From positions 9,578,607 through 9,642,606 of the forward strand of contig OY855915.1 in the NCBI GenBank assembly GCA_963693305.1: DNA of 64,000 nt, read 5' to 3'. Position 1 is the first letter of the stretch. The number at the start of each line of letters is the position of its first letter. A program made the translations under genes and the position numbers. Below the pieces are notes generated by a model that was not told where the DNA came from, searched no databases, and was given only the letters and a program-made list of their open reading frames with translations. Source of the DNA: Meandrina meandrites (lineage: Eukaryota > Cnidaria > Anthozoa > Scleractinia > Meandrinidae). Shown here piece after piece: positions 43,281 to 53,830 of this stretch.

Positions 43281-44740
43281 TTCCCGTAAAAAGGAGTGCA
43301 GCTCAATTTTCACCTCCTATCTGTAGTGTGTTGTAGATTTTTCATAGAGGGATCAACTTCGCCATTATTCAGTCTGGTAAAAACTTTTCTTGAATTGCTT
43401 GAATTGCTTTCATAAAAAAAACAAAGGGATTTGCTCTTACTTTCAGTTTTGAGATTTAAAATCGTTTATTTTAATGTGTTTACAATAGAGCAGTTATTTT
43501 AAATGAGACAAAACCAAGCCTAAAAACATTCTTTGGACAAATTAAGGTGAACAAACATAGTATTGTAGGTTCAAAGTTATTTCCAATTGATAGTTTTTAT
43601 AGATAATTCTGTCAAATGCCTCCCATGTAATTTTTCGTGTAAACAGTGAGTGTGTTATATCCAAAAATTGCAGAGGGGTTGTCGGGCAGGGGGGATGCAA
43701 GGTGGGTGGGTGCCAATGCTACTATTTTTTTTATTTACCATTTAATAATTTATTTGTTGTAAGTGTTACTTTTAACTATTTTGTACATATAGTGTTTTTG
43801 TTAACTTTTTGCAAAATAGTTGATTTTTGAAAATCACTGAAAACGATTTTACAAAATTTAAACACTTTACTGGTGAAATTATGCCACTAATGCTTACAGT
43901 TGAATTATTGATTAAATATTCTAGGAAAAATTCAACTTAAGCCATTTACATATTGGTAATAGTTCTATTCATAAGAACCCAATGTAAATAATTTGACAGC
44001 TTGTTTTTATTGTTAGGACTTTTTACCTGTTTATAAAAACCTTTGAACTTTTGGTAATAATTACAACTTATTTTCACCTTTTACCACAGGCGTCCCAAAC
44101 TCACGATTCGAGAAATCGATCGAAGAAATGATTTATGTAAGCGTATGAATGATTTATGTAAGCGTATCGAGTGGGACGTGAATACTTCAAGTGCGCGGTG
44201 TTGTGTTACAATTTACACCGTTGGAGATTTGAGCGCTCTATAAGACTTTGTATGGAGTTTAAAATAACGTGGAATAAAAGCGCTCGCCGAAATAAAATTT
44301 TACCTTATTTTCAAGAAAATAAAGAAAATGTACTCACCTTTCTTGATTTCTGTTGTCCTTTTGGGCTATTTCATCGTTTTTTGGGGGTATTCAGGTCCTA
44401 GTCGTACCCTTGCTCAGAAAAAAATTGCTACAATTATTAGCCACTGACAATAGTAACTTAAAGGTATTATTATTTCTTCATGGAACTCAGACATCACTAT
44501 ATGTTAAAAAAAACCCAAGTGGATCTATGAGCCATCTAAGGGCAGTGGTTTCACTGTAAATTTTTGAACAAATTATGAACTCATTCCTTCTTTAACAGTG
44601 TATGTAGACCAGAGAAAAATGCAGCTGATTTGTTTTGTTTTTTCTACACCCCTAAAGAAGACCAATCTGGGCGTGGCTCAGACTTTTTTCTTTCACTCTA
44701 AAAGGTTCGTTAATGAGACCTTATTGCGAACTCTGAAGCT
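43281..44740. other. Non-coding, small tandem duplication
   Basis: AATGATTTATGTAAGCGTAT is present twice in tandem at about 44127-44167. The frame at 44171-44401 has no recognisable motif. Confidence 0.4.
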
Positions 44741-44758
44741 CAAAACCCAACTAACAAC

Positions 44759-44946
44759 TGTGTTTTTCGCTGCCGTCAATCACAATTATGGCAATAGCCA
44801 ACAAATCTTGAAAACAGAAAAAAAAAACACAATGTTTCGAAATCCACCAATTTACAACAAACGTGACCTTTTATCCTGGCTGCAGTGAACTTCTCCTTCC
44901 TGAGAGGTCCGCTTAGATGATTGACGGCAGCGAAGAACGTAAACAG
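44759..44946. repeat. Hairpin-type repeat
   Basis: CTGTGTTTTTCGCTGCCGTC AATCA at 44759 is mirrored at about 44917-44946 (TGATTGACGGCAGCGAAGAA). About 190 bp, likely a miniature element. Confidence 0.6.
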
Positions 44947-45569
44947 TTCGCATGTTATTGAAAACTGCAACAACAGCTAAAAATATTTGCATTTTCTCCT
45001 GCACACACTAAGTGAGACCAAAATCTGTAATTTATACTCCTAGAGAAGAGAGTGAGCGTCCCCTTTCACAATAATTACCCTTCCTCCGTTTCCCAGGGAT
45101 ACCCATAAATTGGTTGCATTTTATTCTGAGTTAACTTTGAAAAGAAAAAATTTAAACGTCAATCAGGCCCGTAGCCAGGATTTTTGCAGACAAGTTCGTT
45201 TCCCTGATCGATTTTTTCTCCCCCCCCCCCCCCCCCACCCTCACCCCGTCAATAAGATAAAGATCTATCATATATCTATCAAACACTGGTGAAATTTTCG
45301 CCTCATCAAGAGAACATTTGCGTTCATACCTGTTCTCGTTTGCTAAACTAACCAAAACCTGCATACGCTTATTTAAGCTCGTTAGACCAGTCAAATTTTC
45401 TCTGTTTAGTTTAGCTTAGTTTATTTTCTTTGTCGCACAAATTTACATTTACAAGAAAAAAAAAATAAAAAAAAAATAATAGCAAGAAAGAAGAAACAAA
45501 AAACCGCGCGACAGGAGGCAGAAACAGGGCAAAGCCCCAATTGACATCGACCCCCTGAGACAAGTTTAA

Positions 45570-45695
45570 ATAAACGGCATGCAATCCATGCAGAGGCGAT
45601 GACGTTTATCAAGACGCTTTAAATATTTTCTGGAAATTTGCACAGTCATGTGAGTGGGAAAAATTGGTACAAGTGACATGGTACAAGTGACATGT
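45570..45695 (+). repeat. Rep-A piece and 16-bp tandem duplication
   Basis: 45570-45648 matches the Rep-A unit ACGGCATGCAATCCATGCAG with GCGATGACGTTT. Just after it GGTACAAGTGACAT is duplicated in tandem (45666-45695). A poly-C run lies upstream at about 45221-45237. Confidence 0.6.
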
Positions 45696-45985
45696 AGGGA
45701 GGTCACACTCATACCTCTTGACATACAAACAGCTCATAGCGTACGAAAAATATCTAACCACAGAATATGCCTAGCCATCCTTCTGACGTTAAAGCAGACC
45801 TCCCCAGTAACTGTGCCCTTACAGTAACTGATTGGACAAAGTGATGATATTGAGACATTTATTTTATTAGACTTTTATTGGAATAAAATTATGATCGGAC
45901 TGTTAACAGTCTAACATGATGGTGCAACATGTTTATTGTAAATGCATGTTGTTTGGGAACCGGAGTTGGTGTTCTGGTGGAGAAA

Positions 45986-46114
45986 CTGCAGAATACCCGG
46001 CCACTTTAGTCCACCTCATTTACATGGGTAGGAACCTTTTGTAGAAAGAGGGATAACACAATAGATGCTATTCTTATTCAATGACATATAAATAAGTGGC
46101 GGGGTATTCTGCAG
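45986..46114. mobile_element. 129-bp hairpin miniature element
   Basis: CTGCAGAATACCCGGCCAC at the left and GTGGCGGGGTATTCTGCAG at the right are inverted copies with one mismatch. Non-coding. Confidence 0.65.
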
Positions 46115-46643
46115 TTAAGCACAAGAACTAAAAAAACAAGAAAGTTTAAAAAAAAAACAGAAAATCGAAAAACCACATTTGAGCGACTTAGTATAAACCG
46201 CCTGGCGTGATATGAGAATATAAGCTGTTTCCTACGAATAATTTTGTACTCGACAGTGATTCAACAGTGTGAACAAGAATGTCGCACGATTTGCACCATT
46301 TGAGTAATAATAGCTTTCAAATGAAAATCATGTACGCCTACAGCCTCTCTATATTTCATTCACCGTGTGAATGCACGTTTAGAAAAAAACAAAGATTTCA
46401 GATGGCTCACCTTTTCAACAAATGTTATTGATTAACCTTCTTCTGCAGTCTCAACAGGCATCACTTCTTAACGTTATGCCAAATTTATTCGATAAATCAT
46501 GATCAAGTGCAGCAGTCACTCCAGACCCGATATCTCTATTTAACAGCCTGGAATCAAACGCAGTTTGCCGATCGGTGATCACATAAGCTGCAAAAAATAT
46601 CGTCTTCGCCAAAACCAAGATGGCGGATCTCAAAGGGAATATG

Positions 46644-47014
46644 AACCATGTAACTAGTTCCCAGTGCTCTGCGGTTCAATTCATGGAGTAATCACGCATC
46701 ACAAAAATCCTCCATCGCATGCCGGCGTTAACCGATGACGTCATAAGATGACGCCATCGCTTAAAAAGATATAAAAGTATCTCCCACTACAAAAAGAAAC
46801 AAAGAAAAAAAACGTTGAAAAAATTATGGGGAGTCGCAATACTCCTAGTCACTTCATGCTACGGAAACCGATATAAGCTCCGGCCTGATGGGCGTCTAGG
46901 CTCGTATACAGACTTTACCTTTACAGGTATTTAAATGAACCTTTCTGGATATCTCGAACAGACCCACCGAACGGTCAGTCTTCCTTCTTGTTGTTATGTG
47001 AGAGGTGAACCAAT
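46644..47014 (+). repeat. Rep-A copy IV, left part
   Basis: Begins with the TAGTTCCCAGTGCTCTGCGG unit and a TGACGTCAT site, is interrupted by the LINE/SINE-tail repeat at 46828-46917, continues with ACCCACCGAACGGTCAGTC, and stops at GAGGTGAACCAAT where the Penelope element is inserted. Confidence 0.75.
46828..46917 (+). repeat. LINE/SINE 3'-tail-like repeat, second copy
   Basis: TACTCCTAGTCACTTCATGC and ATAAGCTCCGGCCTGATGGG match the copy at 20303-20430. Inserted within Rep-A. Confidence 0.6.
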
Positions 47015-47056
47015 TGTTACTGTTTCTTAATGACACGAAATAGCGTATAAAATGCA

Positions 47057-47088
47057 CCGACGTTTCGGCAATACTGCCTTCTTCAGGG
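47057..47088 (-). ncRNA. Hammerhead-like motif in Penelope element (putative)
   Basis: On the reverse strand: CTGAAGA, a 4-bp stem GGCA/TGCC with loop GTAT, GAAAC, then GTCGG. CUGANGA ... GAAA is the conserved core of hammerhead ribozymes, and Penelope-like elements are known to carry small type I hammerheads. Whether stems I and III can form is not clear here. Confidence 0.4.
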
Positions 47089-47194
47089 TGGCACGAAGAA
47101 ATAACGAGTTCGTTATTTGTAGTCGTGTGCCATTTTGAAAATGTTTTGAAAATGTTACTGGCAAGCGCCAAAAATTTGCGCGCGCGTGTGTAAT

Positions 47195-48142
47195 TCATAT
47201 GAAAGAAAAGTCGCGATTCACCCCTTGGGGAGCGAGCGTTTGAAACTGGAAGATTAGTCTCATCTCCTCTCGTTGGCGGACGTCTTTCTTTGCTAGCCCT
47301 GATTTTAGTATGGCGACCCGGGCGTCTTCAAGTGAGTGGCCTGGTCTGTTAAAATGAAATGCCACAGGCAAGTCATTTTTCTTGTGAATGACGTCGAGGC
47401 GGTGTTCTCGGAAGCGGTCCGCCAATCTGCGGCCTGTCTCCCCGATGTAGACTGACGCAGGGCATTTACGGCACGAAATACAATAGATGACATTATCTGT
47501 AATGCATGTAAAATGCCCTGTGATCTTGATTTGTCTCCCTGGTGATGGAATTGAGGTGGACTGGTTGGTGTGGGGGCAAGTACGGCAGATGGTACGACCG
47601 CAGGGGTAGGTGCCCGGTTCTTGCTCTGTTTCTGCTGGAAAGTCGCAATGGACTAACAGGTCCCTCAGGTTTTTGGCCCGTCTGTAAGCCTTTAGTGGCG
47701 GTTGAGAAAAGATGAGTTTGGTGGAATCATCATCTGCCAGGATATTATGGTTGCGGCTTAATATGTTACTGACGGGCGTGGTCTTTGCATGATATGTTGT
47801 GACCATTGGCACTCTGTCAGTCGCGGTCTGGTTTACGTTCTTTCCAGCCAATAGATGAGCTCTTGATGTAGAAGCTGCCTTACGTCTACCATCCCGCACA
47901 AGCTGGACAGGATAACCACGCGCGATGAAGAAAGACTCCATTGTGGTCGCTGATTCTTCAAAATCGTCGTTCTCGCTGCAGATTTTACGCAGTCGTAAAA
48001 ATTGGCTTGTTGGTATATCCGCTTTACACTTGAAGGGATGAGACGATTTGAAGTTGAGGTAAGAGTGGCTAGCCGTTTCGTTGTAGTATATTGATGTTGC
48101 GATGCGGTCATCACGAGGTATAAGGTATACGTACATGTCCAA
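47195..48142 (-). pseudogene. Penelope RT thumb and GIY-YIG endonuclease
   Basis: A 315-codon open frame. Starts in LDMYVYLIPRDDRIATSIYY, followed by FKCKADIPTSQFLRLRKICS (RT thumb), then YPCGRTICRTCPHTN (Cys-rich linker), IYCISCRKCPASVYIGETGR (GIY-YIG), DRFREH and REEMRLIFQFQT. Stops normally at 47195. The RT part upstream (LKYTWSISSAKLPFLD) is in frame up to the insertion. Compared with full elements the N-terminal 400 or more residues are missing, so the copy cannot move by itself. The frame is long and clean, so it is a young insertion. Confidence 0.85.
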
Positions 48143-48179
48143 GAACGGGAGTTTAGCGGAGGAGATTGACCATGTATAC

Positions 48180-48667
48180 TCACATGACCAAACCCTCCCC
48201 TCCCCACCTTTTTTCTTTTTTAACTAACTCATGATTACTTCTATTTTAACTCGCCTACGCCAGCATCGCCACCGTGGCGCAGTGGTGTAATACTTTGGAT
48301 TTGAAATCGGACGGGTCAACGGTTCGAATCCCACATCCCACCCAAGAAAAAAAAAAAAAGAAAAAATAATTTTTCAATCCTTCTAGCCATGCTCATCAAC
48401 TATGCACCCCCAAGCGAGGTTGTGCCACTCATTTCCGGTTTCCAGGTTCACGTCGCCAGCCACTTCCGGTTCCGATCACATTTCATCACTTAACCATGAC
48501 GTCACTTCCCCTTCCGGTCACATGACTTCTGCATTCCAATCCCCTTGGTTGCTAGGCGACCGATTGACGTCACGCTCTCCTCTGATTGGTCTAGAGCGGC
48601 CACGTGGGCCAAATACGGCTCTCTGATTGGTTACCTCCCAAAGGGTCCCTCCTTACTACTTTAGTTT
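48180..48667 (+). mobile_element. 488-bp insertion inside Penelope element
   Basis: Flanked by GTATAC on both sides (48174-48179 and 48668-48673). Taking it out joins LKYTWSIS of the RT, which proves that it came after the Penelope copy. It contains a tRNA-like head with A and B boxes (48283-48345) followed by an A-rich run, and further on several ACTTCCGGT motifs and a TGACGTCA site. A SINE or SINE-containing unit is the best guess. Confidence 0.7.
48277..48345 (+). repeat. tRNA-derived SINE head
   Basis: TGGCGCAGTGGTGTAATAC matches a pol III A box and CGGTTCGAATCCCACAT a B box. The T stem does not pair, and an A-run follows instead of CCA-type processing signals, so this is not a working tRNA gene. 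Confidence 0.6.
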
Positions 48668-48832
48668 GTATACTTTAGTTTGAGGCGAAGGTAAGAAACT
48701 GTTTGAGGTCATCTTCCGTGCAGGAAGCCGCTCCTGCTACATCGTCCATGTACATTTTGTAAATGTCTGGTTTCCTCCCGGTATAGTCGCGCAGCATACG
48801 TTCTTCCACATAGCCGACAAACAAACAAGCGT

Positions 48833-51570
48833 AGAGGTGAACCAATGTCTACATTGAAGGTATTTAGATCTCCAGCCGAAGCCCACACTTATAAAAAGTG
48901 TTTTATTACCCCCCATTCTCCCACTTGGGGGGGGGGGGGGGGGAGCTGTACGTACACGAGCCCTTATCTACTGATGGTAGACACTGATTGACCTGTGTAA
49001 TCATCTGACTTAACTAATGGTATGATCAACGCATTTGGATCAATACTCACGCTATCAGAAGCGTTCGTTTCACCAGACATAAAATACAAGGAAGTTTAAT
49101 TTTACAGGCAGGGTTGTTTTAGCAACAACTATTCCTAGTTTAAGAAACAATTCCACTCTTTAATACATGAAATCTTAAAAAAACACATCTTACATACAAA
49201 CAAACGTCTTGCGTGATTGAATTCCAGAATTAACTCGCCTTGACGTCAACAAAGGTCAGCTGCCAGTAGACGTAATAAAAACTGTCTTTCTCGGACAAAC
49301 AATAGCTCGAACAGGGTGTGTGTTTCACAAACAATCTTTAGAAAACGTTTACGGTGGAGTTTCTAACTTGAATACAGGCAACTAAAGGTAAGAGGATTTG
49401 ATATCTATTTTCGCTGCATTGACCAATACGTTTATATTGTGGCTGGTGTTCTTGCGCAAGCTGAAAAACGCGTGGCAAAATGCGTTCTTTCCGTGAATCT
49501 TCACAACGGCCGAAATCACTTCCGCTATCGGTTTGGGAAAACGGATTCTCTCTGACAGATTTATAAAATTAGAAACCACGAAGGAAGACATCTAAAAGTA
49601 AATAGATCTGATCCCTGCTTTCTTGCTCAAGTTTCTATTTGGTGGCTTTTGAGAACCGAATAAACGCAGTCAAATGGGCTGAAGGGTCGCTGAACATGAA
49701 TTGTCAGAATTAAGCTTTAACAGTCCACTAAAAAGCTGAAAAACTCATGGCAAAATGTTGCTCAGCTCAGTAATTATATTATTAAGTGGCTGTAGTCACC
49801 TTAATAGTTGTCTTAACGTACATACAAGGTTATGAAAAACGTTAACATAATAGAGGCGTTCAAAAGAAGAGTGTGGATTACTTCTGCATTTCTACCATAC
49901 TTTTGGCTGCCATCATGAATTTCCTTTGTAGCAAATACGATGGCGTGACGTCTGTAGTTGTTGACAATTGCGTAATCGCGCATATTTAAAGTTCTGCACT
50001 ACTCCCCGTAGTGGACTATACTGGAAGACTCTGCCCGAAATGGGGAATCATTTTTAAGCTAAAGGTATATATATAAGTATTTTAAGCGCTATTCAAATAA
50101 AAAATAAATAATAAGGAAAGAGATGCAATATTCCTTCTTGTTGTTATGTGAGAGGGGACCAATTTCTAAATTGAAGGTATTTAGATCTCCAGCCAAAGCC
50201 CAGCCTTATATATAAAAAGTGTTTTAGTACCCCCCCCCCCCCCCAATTCTCCCACGTGGGGGGGGGGGGGGGAAGCTGTACGAACACGAGCCCTTATCTA
50301 CTGATGCTAGACACTGATTGACCTGTGTAATCATATCACTGCGGGATGATCAACGCCTTTGGATCAATACTCACGCTATCGGAAGTTTTTGCTACACGAG
50401 ACATAAAATATAAAGAAGGTCAATTTTACAGGCAGGGTTGTTTTGGCAAGACCTATTCCTAGTTTAAGAAACAATTCCACTCTTACATGAAATCTTGGAA
50501 AAACACATCTTACATACAAACAAACATCTTGCGTGATTTAGTTTCAGAATTAACTCACCTTAACGTCAACAAAGGTCAGCTGCTAGTAGACGTAATAAAA
50601 TCTGTCTTTCTCGGACAAACAATAGCTTGAACAGGGTGTCTGTTTCACAAGCAATCTTTAGAAAACGTTTACGTTAGAGTCTCTCTTTAGTAACCTCAAC
50701 TATGAAGGCAGGCAACTAAAGGTAAGAAGATTTGATATCTGATTTCACTATATTGACCGATACGTTTTTATCTTGGCTGGTCTTCTTGCGCAAGCTGAAA
50801 AACTCGTGGCAAAATGCCTTTTTCCCCTGAACCTTCACAACCCTAAACCATTTCCGCTATCGGTTTGGGAAAACGGATTCTCTCTGACAGATGTATAAAA
50901 TTAGAAACCACGAAGGAAGACATATAAAAGTAAATAGATCTGATCCCTACTTTCTTGCTCAAGTTTCTTGCTCAAGTTTCTATGAGATATATTTTTTGAG
51001 ATATTGTTGAACCTAATTAACGCAGTCAAATGGGCTGAAGGGTCGCTGAACATGAATTGTCCGAATTGAGCTTTAACAATCCACTAATAAGCGCAAAATC
51101 TCGTGGCAAAATGTTGCTCAGCTCGGTAATTATATTATCAAGTGTCTGGAGTCGTATTTGACGATTCTTTTGGTCTTAGTTTTGTTGTAAAAAATAAGCG
51201 ATGTATTATATGTCAAAACTGTCGACAACGCGAACTCGACTGAACAGCTCACTGAAGCCATGATACGATCCCTATTTCATCTACAAACGGATACTAACAA
51301 CGTTACTTTTAAATAAGCATTCTACTTGTAGTCTACTAGTCTGTTTACGTTCTTATGCAAATTTCAGTAGCTCAAAAGCTTCCCAGACATTCTTTTGGCT
51401 GTCACGCGATCGTTCATTCCAAGAGGAGGAGGGATTATGTGACGAATTAAAATAATATTCTAAGGAGACAGACCACATCTGTTTGGGAAATCATAACAAA
51501 ACATAGGGCGAGCTCCGCGAATTTTTTCCAGGCCAGCTAGTTACTTGTTTTGTGTGACACGTAACTTCTC
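48833..51570 (+). repeat. Rep-A copy IV, right part, 1.3-kb tandem duplication
   Basis: Two units of about 1.3 kb follow each other. Each starts with the ACCAATKTCTA(C/A)ATTGAAGG segment (48841 and 50157), has long G or C runs (48917-48935; 50229-50272), and goes on with CTTGCGTGATT and AACAGGGTGTSTG (49313 and 50631). The second unit ends with TAGTTACTTGTTTTGTGTGA near 51540, as in copy III. The 69-aa reverse frame at 49382-49591 matches that at 8917. Confidence 0.8.
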
Positions 51571-51678
51571 AATAAAAAAGTGGTTCCACTGGCAAAACCA
51601 ATTCTTTATTCACGGACGCCTGAGGTTATGTTGTAACTGCAATTGTTGTTTCCTCGCGATATGAATGACAACTATTTG

Positions 51679-52066
51679 TTAAAGGGGCACTGTCACGAGC
51701 ATAACTTCAAAAATTCAACAGCCCAAAAACATGTTTACACCATTGGAAACTTGTTAACAGTGGTCAAGTTTTCTTAAAATTACTATACCAGTGTACTGAA
51801 ACTAAATATAGAGTGATATCACTGTGATACCATCGGGAACCTTTGATCTCAACTTGAAAAAGTCAGCCTGACTTTTCAAGTTCTGTCCTTGTGGTTTGGA
51901 AAAATTGATTAAAACTATTTAGTCACCCTCTTCGTTAAACAATTTGCTAGATATCCTTCCCTTTTCGTTCTAGGAGCATTTCCTGCATGTTTGAAAGTAA
52001 TTAGTCGTAATTTTGGTGGCGTTTTACTAAAAAGGCCAAAAAATGTCCGTGACAGTGTCCCTTTAA
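51679..52066. mobile_element. TTAA-flanked miniature element
   Basis: TTAA stands at both sides (51679-51682 and 52063-52066). Ends are AGGGGCACTGTCACG and, inverted, AGGGACACTGTCACG. 380 bp, non-coding. TTAA targets are used by piggyBac and Kolobok elements. Confidence 0.75.
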
Positions 52067-52199
52067 GTCATAAAATTCCTTGTTGCTACAAGTTAGCAGT
52101 ACACAAATAAGTGATTTTCTTTATGTGTGCCGCATTGTTTCCGACCGGCACTGTTTTACTTTAAAAAGCACTAACATAGACATACTGTAATTGATAGAC

Positions 52200-52440
52200 A
52201 TACACTCGGCTCTTTTTTTATATAAGAATGTCTAATTTGGGGCTGAGGCTGAGCGTTCTTTTTCTTCACAATTTGAGGCGGAAAACGTTCTTAAGACGTT
52301 CTTAAGTTGCATGTTATAGAATTTCACTAAATCAATGCAGAGGAAATCAGGAAAATGACGTATCAGGGAGCATTATTCAGTCGCCTAATGTGGTGTTTCA
52401 AGTTGCTCTTTAGTTTTTGTTTATTTACTTAAGGCTGGTT
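52200..52440 (-). repeat. Inverted copy of repeat at 43.1-43.3 kb
   Basis: GGGGCTGAGGCTGAGCGTTC, GACGTATCAGGGAGCATT and TCAAGTTGCTCTTTAGTTTT match the other copy in reverse order and orientation. Confidence 0.7.
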
Positions 52441-52490
52441 TTCACTAGCGCATAAGCACAAACACTCGCATAAGCAAGTGAGAACACCCA

Positions 52491-52587
52491 CGACATAAGC
52501 ATAACATAAGCATAACATAAGCACAAGAAGAACGAACATTGTTCGTTCTTCTTGTGCTTATGTTATGCTTATGTTGTGCTTATGTCG
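52491..52587. repeat. 97-bp near-perfect palindrome of ATAAGC repeats
   Basis: Two 48-bp arms around one central base, one mismatch. Arms consist of repeated CATAAGCATAA and then GCACAAGAAGAACGAAC. Flanking CATAAGC and AATAAGCATAAGC runs extend further. Probably the core of a miniature foldback element. Confidence 0.8.
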
Positions 52588-52639
52588 TAGTGCGAACGCG
52601 AGTGAAATAAGCATAAGCATAAGGGTTATAATCCGCCAT

Positions 52640-53700
52640 CTTGATTGTAGTTGAGGAAAGCTGGTATCGAATAGAAACCGAGAGCGAGCCGTCCAATTTT
52701 TTTAACAAACCATGAGACCAAACTATTCGACACTGAAAGAGCTCAGAGAACGTCCTTTATTTGTAGTTTTGGTTAGTGAGTTCGGCAATTTTACTTGGGC
52801 GCACACCCACAGCAGTCTATTTAACAATTAGACGACAAGCTCAAGGCTTCTATCGGTTGATAGTTGACGAGGTATGAAGCTGATAGAAACCAAGAGTGAG
52901 CCGTCTAATTTTTTAGCATAACCCATTCGATTGCTAGAATTGATTTATTGAAGGTTTTGGCTGATAAAATCAGTGAAAAAGTGAGCGAGCGCGCACTCCG
53001 AGAGCCGTCTATCGATCATTACTAAAGACTAGCCATGGTATATTACAATTCCTGAGTTTTGATTGGTTAACAGGCTATAGTATATGAGCTCATATACCAT
53101 GGACCACGAACCTGGTAGGCGAACGTGTCAGCGACAACTGTCGGGGAGCTCAAATATTGCTCAAATATTATCTATCTATTGATCTATTGCAATTCCTTGG
53201 TTGTTTTTAATTGAACAATTATTCTACTCGCGCTTGTTGGATATTAGATAGTTATAGCCAACTAATATCCGACGCGCGCTCGTGAAATAATTGTTAAATA
53301 GACGGCACCTGCGTATCCAATCAGATTCCGCGATTACCAAATAGACGATCAGTGGGTTATGCTAATTAACAATTAGATTATGAGCTCGAGCAGAGGAATT
53401 TTTAAATCTAATTATATCCAAATTGGACAAGCATGTAGTCCTGTTACCTATTAATTATATAGCTAGTCAAACAATCCAGCGAAAACGCTTATTTCCAGAA
53501 TGGAAAAAGTATAGTAATAGCAAGTTAACATAGCATCTGCAACTCATTCAAAGCATTGTCTTCACGAATAAAACTTAATAAAACAGTGCAATTTTATTCA
53601 CCTGAGTTTGTGAAGCTGGCTACAAAAATACAACATCGATCGATCGATTGATGAAAGTCGTCAACAAAGTGTCCGAACGAGCTTTACACCTTCTTGCCAT
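52640..53700. other. Non-coding with palindromic miniature repeats
   Basis: 53030-53125 has CCATGGTATAT ... ATATACCATGG. 53190-53300 has AACAATTATTCTACTCGCGC mirrored by GCGCGCTCGTGAAATAATTG. 54480-54620 holds a related piece. No gene. Confidence 0.45.
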
Positions 53701-53707
53701 CCTCCTT

Positions 53708-53830
53708 TCAACTCTCCGATTCAGATTCGTCGCTGTCCTTTTGTTTTCGAATTTCATCAAAAAACGACCAAAAAATTGCTTCTAGCTCATGACGAGCAAT
53801 ATCTTCCAACTTTTTCGCTTCGCTACGCTG
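53708..53830 (-). pseudogene. C-terminal coding remnant, not recognised
   Basis: Reverse strand: RSEAKKLEDIARHELEAIFW, SFFDEIRKQKDSDESESES and a stop at 53708. The helical, charged composition and acidic tail look like a true C-terminus. Upstream (53830-53920) another frame gives MLSEEKLANLRRKK, so the copy is frameshifted. Confidence 0.4.

Larger units (their letters stand above)
47015..48832 (-). mobile_element. Penelope-like element insertion with 14-bp target duplication
   Basis: AGAGGTGAACCAAT occurs directly at both edges (47001-47014 and 48833-48846), splitting a Rep-A copy. The element lies on the reverse strand and is 5'-truncated: it starts within the RT domain (LFVGYVEERMLRDYTGRKPD, YMDDVAGAAS with the catalytic YxDD at about 48735-48750), is interrupted by a 488-bp insertion at 48180-48667, and continues through thumb, linker and GIY-YIG nuclease to the 3' end. 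A motif resembling a hammerhead ribozyme core lies at 47057-47088 in the 3' non-coding part. Confidence 0.85.

Noticed and set aside
48277..48345. Functional tRNA gene
   Set aside because: A and B boxes are good, but the T stem and acceptor do not pair and an A-run follows. SINE head is the better reading.
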